A DNA stretch of 64,000 nt from Taxawa tesnikishii (nom. ined.). Taxonomy: Eukaryota; Ascomycota; Dothideomycetes; Dothideales. The position numbers and the translations under genes were made by a program. The stretch spans positions 248,001 to 312,000 of the forward strand of contig JAPDRO010000011.1 of NCBI GenBank assembly GCA_030247885.1. The letters run 5' to 3'. Position 1 is the first letter of the stretch. Each line of letters starts with the position of its first letter. The notes beneath the pieces were generated by a model. That model ran no database searches and was not told where the DNA came from. It worked only from the letters and a program-made list of their open reading frames with translations. This document shows, piece after piece, positions 55,688-64,000 of this stretch.

Positions 55688-58585
55688 ATGCCAACATCCA
55701 CCATGGACGGAGGCCTGGAAAGAAACTTTCATCATCCGTACGAGCCGTATGACATACAGAAACAGTTTATGAGTGCGCTGTACGACTGCATTAACGATGG
55801 GAAAGTCGGCATCTTTGAATCACCTACCGGTAAGTGGAAGTGCCTGACATCTTTTGAATGGCGATATTCTTACTAACAGCAACAGGTACTGTAAGTATCA
55901 CTGCTCGGTAGGTGTAGTCTTGCTTGAATACTTATGCGGAACAAGGGAAAATCGTTGAGTCTAATCTGCGGTTCTTTGACATGGCTCCGCAATCACAAGC
56001 GCCAGCTCTATGATACACAATTAGCTGCGATCGATGCAGGTGCAGGTACATAGTAAGTCTGATACCTACCTTCTTGACTTTTTACTCAAAGACACCAGAA
56101 AATGAGCCGGAGTGGATGCTTGAGCACGCCCGAGAGGAAAAGAAGCGAAACGCTCTACAAAAGCGAGCTGATCTGGAAGCCAAGCTTGAGGCGGTCAGGC
56201 AAAAGGAACGCAAGGTGAGGGAGAGATATGAAAGTGGCGAACCCTACGCGAAAAGGAGAAAAGTCATGGATGGTAAATCTGGGGCCGAGGACGACGAGGA
56301 ACGGTTTGTTCTTGATGATTATCAGAGCGACGATGAACAGTCAGTTTCTGAAACTAAGCGATCCGGTCCGGATCTGGGATTGTCCAAAGAGACACAGGCA
56401 CTCATGGAGAAACTGGGTTATTCTGGCAGCGTCACCATCAAAGAAGACGAGACAGAGCTGGACGATGAGCTAAAAGTCTTCTTCTGCTCGAGAACGCATT
56501 CACAGTTATCGCAGTTTGTCGGAGAGCTTCGCCGGGTCAAACTTCCGCCAGCACTTCCAGTCGAGGACATTGCTAAACATATCGGGAAAGGCAGCAAGAA
56601 CGGCGCAGAACTCCATGAGGAACTGAAGCATTTGACCCTGGGCTCTCGAAAGAACTTGTGCATCAATCCGAAAGTAGCGTCCTTGAAGCACCCCACAGCC
56701 GTCAACGAGCGATGCCTTGAGTTGCAGCAATCGAATACACCGGCGGATAAGAAATGCCCCTATCTACCCACCAAGGAGAATGAGGCTCTTGTGCTGGACT
56801 TCCAGACACACGCTCTCGCAAAGATACGGGATATCGAGGACTTCAGCGGTCTCGGAAAGAAAATAGGCATATGCCCGTACTACGCTTCGAGGACAGCCAT
56901 CAAACCCAGCGAAGTACTTCACGGCTGTTGATTCACAACCCAGCCTGCACTAACTGATCCGATAGATTGTAACTCTGCCCTATCCTCTGCTTCTACAGAA
57001 GTCAGCCCGCGAGGCGCTTGGCTTGGCTCTGAAGGATCACGTGGTCATTGTCGACGAAGCTCACAATCTTATGGACGCCATTACTGGAACATATACTGTC
57101 GAAGTCTCGCTGGCACAACTGCAGCGTGGGAGAACACAATTGACTGTTTACTTACAGAAGTTCCGCAACCGCCTGAAGGGGAAGAACCGCGTATATGTGA
57201 CCCAAGTCGTGCGCTTGCTCGACTCATTGAGCGCTTACCTACAGGCCAAGAACGCCGACACGAAGGCTGCAGATGATACCGTTCATGTTTCTGATCTCCT
57301 GGCTGGCAAGGGTGTTGACCAGATCAACCTTTATAAGTTGATGCAGTATCTTCAAGAGAGCAAGCTAGCCAGGAAGGTGGAAGGCTATGCAACGCATGTG
57401 ATAGAAGAAAAGCAGAACGCACAGACCGACAATAGGAGTGCGAAGAAAAACCTGGAGCTCACAGCAGATGCTGTTCTGCCTGTCCTTACACACATTCAAG
57501 GCTTCTTCCTGGCCCTGACAAACCCGGACAAAGAAGGCCGTTTCTTTTGCACTTCCGGAGCTAGTGGAGCAGGACCTGCATTGAAGTACATGCTGCTGGA
57601 CCCGTCGGAACACTTCAAAGAAGTGGTGGAGAATGCCAGAGCTGTAATCCTGGCAGGTGGCACAATGTCTCCCGTCAGTAGTACGAGGCTCATGACTTGA
57701 GACTCCGCTAACACCACCACAGATGGATGACTACATACAACAGCTCTTTCCATACTTGCCCGCAGGCCGCATCCGCACTCTGTCCTGCGGACACGTAATC
57801 CCTGCTTCGAATCTTTTCGTCAGTCCTGTTTCGAGGGCACTCGACGGCTCCGAGTTCGACTTCACTTTCAATTCGCGCGACTCGCAGGGGACAATCACTA
57901 AACTCGGCGAGTCTCTAATTCGTCTCGTTGCCACCGTCCCAGACGGCGCCGTCATCTTCTTTCCCAGCTATGCCTATCTCGACAAAGTTGCAACGACCTG
58001 GAAAAGGGGTTCATCGTCCAGTACTTCTCCGATCTGGAGCCGCTTAGAAAAGATCAAGCCCATCTTCACAGAAGGCCAATCATCCAGTGTCGATGAAACT
58101 CTCTCCGCCTACTCTTCAACCATCCAATCGCATTCGAATCGCGGCGCGCTTCTCCTTTCTGTCATCGGCGGGAAGCTCTCCGAGGGCATCAACTTCTCTG
58201 ATCGCTTAGGGCGCTGCGTGATCGTAGTGGGTCTGCCTTACCCTAATCCTCATTCTCCGGAATGGAAAGCCAAGATGGAATACATCGAATCCAAGGCAGT
58301 GTCTAAAGCTGGTGGTGCTTGTACCGGATACGTCAAGGGAGCTGCGAGCAGAGAGTTTGCGGAGAATGTATGTATGCGTGCAGTCAATCAAGCGATTGGA
58401 CGTGCCATCAGACACAAGGGGATTGGGCGAGTATCCTGTTGCTCGACCGGAGGTACAATCAGCAGAGGATACGAGGGAAGCTGCCAGGATGGATCCAAGG
58501 CAGTCTGCGCGGTGCGGAAAGGGAGAAATTTGGAGACGTGGAGGGGAATCTGAAAGGCTTCCTCGACGGGAAGAGGGTCAGGTGA
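55688..58585 (+). CDS. CHL1: CHL1 (DDX11-type) Fe-S DNA helicase, one frame break
   Basis: Six exons: 55688-55829, 55886-55890 (5 nt), 55946-56045, 56099-56913, 56966-57673, 57723-58585. Start [21 protein letters not shown]-like superfamily 2 helicase: Q-motif region [10 protein letters not shown], Walker A ESPTGTGKSLSL assembled from exons 1-3, then a charged insert ([20 protein letters not shown]), [11 protein letters not shown], Fe-S cluster cysteines in KNLCINPKV...ERCLELQ...KKCPYL...GICPYY, DEAH box [43 protein letters not shown] and the final [11 protein letters not shown]. One G is missing in 58418-58421; the frame then gives [20 protein letters not shown]. Total 877 residues. Role: sister chromatid cohesion and replication of structured DNA. 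The exon 3/4 donor could alternatively lie at 56040. Confidence 0.93.
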
Positions 58586-59629
58586 GCAATGGGCGTGTAC
58601 CGCGCCTGCTTTGTATCTGTGTGGTGACCATGCAAGGTTGGGCACAGCTACTGTGCATTTGTAAACGACGTTCTTTCATATGCTCTCCCTGATCTGTGAC
58701 TCACGCGTACAGCGCAGCACCGTAGAACGACCTCGTCCCATCAAGCCATCAGCTCAAACAGTGTTTGGAGGAGGATTCTCGTCTAACCAGGTTCCTCTTC
58801 CATCCCATCGATATTCATCAAAAGAAAGACCGATAGGTTATTCTACACACTCCCAGCCTAGGGGAAAGACATGCAGCCTCCACAAGACAACCAGGTAGGA
58901 AATTGGCTATATTCAGAGACCCCTGTTGATAATGCTCCGATGGACATGTCGGATGGCGGCGGGGCCGCTCGTCTTCACCAATAGAAGCGTCTCAAAGACG
59001 GTGCGACGTAATTGTTTGTTCCGCCTCTGACAGCAACGCTCCGCGACATGCTCGACCCTGGATGACAACGATCCACAAAACACATGGTGGCACTGTATAA
59101 GCGAGGCGCCACAGACTTCGTCCCTGACTGCATTGGGCATAGACGCGACTTTTTCATCATGAGCGAGCTTAGCTTGGCGCATGATTCGCTCGGCTCAGCG
59201 TTGATCGTCGCCCCAGCTCCGGAAGTCTCTTGCCTGTGACCTCATGCTTAATGTGCGCTGTCCTTGCAGCGGCGTCTGGCCAGGGCAGCGCAGTGATGAA
59301 GCTGTTGGTGTGTGTGCATCGCATCAGTTATGAGGTCGCCGCTAAAGGACATCGAGATATGTAGCAATCTACATCTCACACGCGGCACGGCCGAATGCTT
59401 TTCCTTCCTTTTCCCACGACACGTAGAGACATTCACTTGTTCCTCTATTGCCTCTGATTGTTCCCTCAACATCTCCCGTCCAATACATCCGACCCGCCCT
59501 CGATTGATATACCCCCGTAACCTATAACACAACAAACCAGAACAGAATCTGTACGCGATCAACGATCAGAAAAACTCCCGCAAACCAATGTCTTCTTTCT
59601 CGGCACTGTTTTACCCATCGTAGATTGTC
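58586..59629. other. Gene-free stretch
   Basis: 3' flank of CHL1 and 5' leader of the kelch gene. Only short frames. Confidence 0.5.
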
Positions 59630-61820
59630 ATGAATGAGATATCGGCAACAGCAGAAAGTACCCCAGCACGCCGCAGATCCGTGTTTCAAGAGATAGGTCT
59701 GGAAGAAGTACAGAACAAACTCGGGAACCCGTCGACAACAGAAGGAGAACGACCACGGACTTTGCGATTTCGCAGCAAGCCCGACGTATACCATTATTCC
59801 AGCGAGGACGGCGATCTGGAGTTCAAAGAGGGAGAGAAGCGAAGGCTAGCGCGTGCTGGGAAAGACACGACGCCAACATCGGTACTCAGGAAGACAACAC
59901 CGCCAAACACCCAACCGGAACGTGACAACCGTTTCATCATGTATCGCTTCGGTGCGGCAGCGTTCGCGCTTGCCGTTGCTCTACCTCTGTTGCAGAACAT
60001 GCCCTGGCTCGGCCACACGACTGCGCCCGCGATAGGCGCGGAAGGAGGACCGATACCGAAAACGAACACTGTGATTATTGAAGACCAAGCAGACAAGTTG
60101 GCGCGTCGAGACAACAGCCCAGACGTCGTGTGCACGCGATGGGGCCAACAATGTGAGTATTGTCCCCGATCAACAATCCTCAGAGCTAACAAATTGCTAG
60201 CTGCCGTCGTCAACGGGACCTTGTACATGTACGGCGGTCAGGCGACTACACAAGCAGGACAGACTGACAACACGTGGAGTAAGTAGATCTCCACTGCTCC
60301 ACACCGCGCGTGCTGAACCAGTTGCTAGACAACGATTTCCTCTCGATGGATCTCACCAAGACATGGCAGATCTCGTCACCTTCATTGACCGGACTCCCAC
60401 AGCCATCTGGTCCTCCAGCAGTGTCTTTGGGAACTCTCTGGAGCTCTCATGATTCTCTCTTCCTGTATGGTGGCGAGTTCTCCTGGAAGCCGGCTGTCTC
60501 TCCCACAGCCAACTCATTATGGGAATACAACATTCCATCCTCGCAATGGATCGAACACCAAAATCCGACAACCTCGGCCGGCAACAACGCCGTAGGCGAT
60601 GGGCAGGCAGTTCTGCGAGCCGCCGAGGGTGCTGGCGTTTCTGTGCCATCGCTCGGCCGTGGATGGTATTTCGGCGGTCACGAAGACGGCTATACTGTTC
60701 AAGGATGGTCCCAGTCTGTACCGCGCATCTATCTCACGTCACTCCTAGAGTTCACCTTCCCTGGTTTCCAGAACGACCAGGTCGATACGCTTTCAGGAGG
60801 GAAGACTGCAGGCACAGACGGAAACTGGCGCAACATCACTGAAGGCGGTACACAAGATGGTGCGGGGTTCCCCGAACGTGCTGATGGTATTCTCCACTAC
60901 GTACCCGGATTCGGCGACCAGGGCATCCTGCTTGGCCTTGCAGGAGGCACCAATGCTACTTTCCAACAGATGAACATCATCGACGTCTACGACATAGCCA
61001 CCTCGACTTGGTACAAGCAAGCCACAAGCGGTCCCACTCCAGGTACCAGAGTGAACCCTTGTGCAGTAGTAGCGGCTGCTCCGGATGGCTCTTCGTACAA
61101 TCTCTATATGTTCGGTGGCCAGAACCTGCAGCCAGCGGCTGAACAAACCCAGTACAATGATATGTGGATCCTGACGATGCCTTCGTTTACGTGGATCAAG
61201 GTGGACACCAGTGACCAAGCCACGCCTTATGGCAGATCGGGACATACCTGCCACATTTGGGATGGACAGATGGTCGTCGTTGGTGGTTATGTTGGAGACG
61301 AGATTAGCTGTGACAGCCCCGGCATCTACGTCTTTGATCTCAGCAACCTCCAATGGGTTGAACAGTTTACAGCACTCAGTCCAGCATCTGGATCTGGTTC
61401 GTCATCTTCATCCGGATCCGCAGCCTCCTCTCAAGGCTCTGGTTCAGGATCTGCGGCATCCGCTACCTCAGGCTCCTCCGACCCCTCCTCCACCGTCTCT
61501 AGTTCCGGCTCATCCTCTTCGGGCTCATCCTCGTCCAACTCTGACTCCGACTTCAATTCCAACAGCGAAACCAACCCCTTTAACCAACAACCAGCCCAGC
61601 TCTCCAACAGCACCAACTCTGGCGGCCTCGAGGGCTCCTACGGCTACCAAGTCCCCAAGGCCATCATTTCCGTCATTGGCGGCGCCTCGACCGGCGGTGC
61701 GACAATCACCGCGCCCGCTCAGACGGCAACCCGTGGACCTCTCGCCACTGGCAAACCGATCACCTACACCGTTACCCAATCCAACGGCGCCGTTGTTACG
61801 CAGACTGGTACCGCAGGCTC

Positions 61821-61863
<43 letters not shown>

Positions 61864-62347
61864 GGGGTGGAAGTACAGGCGGCCCAAACGTCGCAGCCAT
61901 CGTGGCAGGTACCATTGCCGGCCTGCTATTCCTGCTGGTCTGTTACTTGGCCTTCTGCGCCTGGTTATACCGCAAGCAGCTGCAGCTCTACAAGCAGCAC
62001 GTCGAGATGTCTCAGCGTGCCGCACGCGGCGAGAACAAGCCCACAATCCCCGGCCTCATCCCCGTCAGCGACAGCGAGAAGCCGAGCTCCGAGCGACAGC
62101 GTGTGCAGTTCGGCGGGGTTTACGGCGGATATGGAAACGTCAAGACCAGCACCGAGAGCGCGGCGGGCAGCGGAGGAGGCGTGGGAAGCGTGGTGGCGGG
62201 AGGGGTGGAAGTGGTGGATACAGCAGTCTCAGGAGGAGCAGCAGCAACACGACGAGTGATGAGGAGTTGTTGGGTGGTGCGGAACCGACGTTCTGGGGTA
62301 CAATGTTGGCGCCCAGGAGGAGTTTGAGGGTCATCAACAGAGACTGA
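59630..62347 (+). CDS. Kelch-repeat single-pass membrane protein, two frame breaks
   Basis: Exons 59630-60152, 60201-60278, 60329-62347; introns 60153-60200 and 60279-60328. Start MNEISATAESTPARRRSVFQ. A hydrophobic segment near residue 105 (MYRFGAAAFALAVALPLLQN) may be a signal anchor. Kelch blades: NGTLYMYGGQA, SLFLYGGEFSW, GWYFGGHEDGY, GILLGLAGGTNA, NLYMFGGQNL, GQMVVVGGYVGD. A Ser-rich stalk follows, then (GNN)n, one membrane helix (AAIVAGTIAGLLFLLVCYLA) and a basic cytoplasmic tail ending TMLAPRRSLRVINRD. Missing bases: G4 at 61864-61867 and G4 at 62202-62205; with both, 873 residues. Fungal proteins of this plan are thought to be plasma-membrane sensors or cell-wall-linked proteins (inference). 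The 9-bp repeat is at 61822-61863. Confidence 0.88.
61822..61863. repeat. 9-bp coding repeat GGCAACAAC
   Basis: Four tandem units encoding GNN repeats just before the membrane helix. Confidence 0.92.
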
Positions 62348-62941
62348 GGGGAAGTGAGAGAGACAAGGTATGACCTTGACAAGGGATGAAACGCGGGTTG
62401 GTGGATGACGTGACGAGGAACGAAGAGCAAACGATCTCGAACAATCTCGTACCATGCAAGCTACGGAGGATGTCTGTATGTATGTCTGGCGGCTTTTTTT
62501 TTTTTTTGGCTTCTCTTTTCGGTTGGGCTTTTCTTAATGTATAGATACCATTCTTGCAAAGCAACGATGTATTCATATCAACCAGAGCTTCTATTGACTG
62601 ATGGACGTGAGGATGTCCACTTTGTCCCGTTGGATCTCGTGCAACTTATTTCTTTTCTTCTTCCTTCCAGTCGGCACATCAAGCGCATGGCCGAGCGATA
62701 AGTCCTTGAGGGGGTGGGGTAGGTGATTGCCGATAAGGGAAGGAGGAGGAGGAGGGGTCGGCTACGTCATCGAGTAAACAGTTCGACTTCTTTTACTGAT
62801 CGTGCGCGCATTACAGATTACGCATCGCTCGATATCTTGCTTTTATCGCTGGTTGAATACTTGTTGGATACTTGTTGAGTTTTGGGAATTGCCTAAACAT
62901 AAAGAACAAGTTTTGTAGGAGTAGATCACAGACTGTGAAAG
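62348..62941. other. Intergenic, nothing recognised
   Basis: T-run near 62494-62505 in the 3' flank of the kelch gene, then the 5' flank of the deacetylase gene with a short GGA repeat at 62741-62755. Confidence 0.5.
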
Positions 62942-64000
62942 ATGCCAGCGAAAAAGGTAAACCATGGGAACAAGAACGGATCGCGAAACAACGCTGACTG
63001 TATGTCAATTACAGTACAGTGTTGCATCTCGGTACGCCGACAAGCCAATCCGTCAATCTTGCGCGAAAATTCCATCTCTGACGGTTACAGGTCGACATCG
63101 ACGCCGTGGCCGGGTGGGTAAGAGAAGACCCTTCCTTCTCCCTTCATCAGCTTCCCAGCCTTCTCGCGTGATTGACACAATCTTTTTCCTTTCAGCTTGG
63201 CTCCTACGGCGGCGAAGACTCAACGTCGGACATTTCGCGCGGTCTCTTCGCAGGCTCCATCGGTGTCCGCCGTATGCTCAAGCTCTTCGATAAATATAAC
63301 ATCAAAGCCACATGGTTCATCCCCGGCCACTCGCTCGAGACGTTCCCGGATGAGTGTCGCGCTATCGTCGAAGCCGGTCACGAGATCGGTCTTCACGGTT
63401 ACAGCCACGAGAATCCGATTGCAATGACCCTGGAGCAGCAGACGGCCATCATGGACAAGTGCTACAAGCTGATTATGGAGTTCACCGGGAAGAAACCCAG
63501 GGAATTGTGGCGCCGTGGTGGGAGAGCAGTAAGGAGGGCGCGGAGTTGATGTTGAGGTGCGTTTTGTTGAGCTTTGCTTTCTTCTTTCGCTTCTTCCTCA
63601 CAGGGTTGCCCGAGTTGATGCGAGTGAATGGCGGAGGGAATCGAGGAGGAACCTTGCAATGGTGGGGCAGCGGAAAAGGATCGAGTTTCTGACGGAAATC
63701 ACAGATATGGGTTGGAGTACGATCACAGTTTCAGCCATCACGACTGCCAGGTACGGTCGCCCTTGCACAAGTCTCCATACCAGACGCGGGCCGTGCTGAC
63801 GTATGCTACGACAGTGCTATTGGCTGCGTACCGGTGACAAGTGGATCCCAATTGACTACAGCAAACATCCCGATCACTGGATGAAGCCGCTCGAAGGCGG
63901 CGAAATGACCGGGCTGTGCGAGATCCCCGCCAGCTGGTATCTGGATGATCTGCCACCGATGATGTTCATCAAGAAAGCGCCCAACAGCCACGGCTGGGTC
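62942..64000 (+). CDS. Polysaccharide deacetylase (NodB family), 3' end beyond window, one frame break
   Basis: Six exons visible: 62942-62956, 63020-63031 (12 nt), 63091-63117 (27 nt), 63196-63556, 63705-63750, 63815 to the window end. Start MPAKK, then [13 protein letters not shown] and [16 protein letters not shown]. NodB features: the catalytic/metal Asp in [20 protein letters not shown], and metal-binding histidines in [14 protein letters not shown] (HxxxH pattern). Later [31 protein letters not shown] and [29 protein letters not shown]. One G is missing in the G run 63500-63502; otherwise exon lengths close. No signal peptide, so probably cytosolic and acting on a small polysaccharide or N-acetyl substrate rather than wall chitin; close relatives are often annotated chitin deacetylase-like. 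Substrate unproven. Confidence 0.9.

Noticed and set aside
61211-62347. 378-codon plus-strand ORF
   Set aside because: Mostly an out-of-frame reading of the kelch protein; only its last ~50 codons are real, reached after the second frame break.
1-64000. CRISPR array, rRNA, bacterial operon signals
   Set aside because: None seen; the repeats present are simple tandem tracts and transposon ends in a eukaryotic genome.

Overview
This window comes from a filamentous ascomycete, most likely a Dothideomycete. The protein-level resemblance is strongest to Mycosphaerellales/Capnodiales-type fungi; that placement is inference from remembered families, not a search. The supporting signs are short GT-AG introns (about 50-110 bp) with CTAAC/CTGAC branch sites, typical fungal orthologues (CDC42, VAC7, RFT1, UBR7/Mlo2, MCM2, NIF3, VMA22, CHL1), a Git3/CrlA-type GPCR, a DUF3425 protein and a kelch protein with a Ser-rich stalk.

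Layout. 1-8 kb: 3' part of CDC42, an uncharacterised coiled-coil protein, simple-sequence tracts and a Ser/Thr kinase. 8-13 kb: gene-poor, with a decayed Tc1/mariner element (9054-10401), a small secreted or membrane protein and a DUF3425 remnant. 13-31 kb: gene-dense, with a FAD monooxygenase, VAC7, a PAF-acetylhydrolase-like esterase, RFT1, a GNAT fragment, UBR7, MCM2 and NIF3. 31-38 kb: gene-poor, with two copies of a small hAT-like MITE and a broken gene of an unnamed fungal family. 38-48 kb: a coiled-coil protein, a GPCR, VMA22 and a mitochondrial membrane protein. 48-51.6 kb: no gene, old decayed repeats. 51.6-64 kb: a small mitochondrial-type protein, a Myb/SANT protein of the Reb1/Nsi1 type, CHL1, a kelch membrane protein and a polysaccharide deacetylase cut by the window end.

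The neighbours do not form a cluster or pathway. They are mostly housekeeping genes: replication and chromatin (MCM2, CHL1, Reb1-like), vacuole and lipid signalling (VAC7, VMA22), glycosylation (RFT1), polarity (CDC42) and ubiquitin (UBR7).

The most striking window-wide pattern is about 20 places where a well-conserved reading frame needs one extra base, very often at a run of four G or C that should be five, plus three places with one base too many. After allowing for these, exon lengths close exactly. I read this as systematic consensus error in homopolymers, not as a pseudogene graveyard, because MCM2, RFT1, the GPCR and the 592-residue mitochondrial protein are clean. Coordinates for affected genes are the genomic span; internal breaks are stated in each entry.
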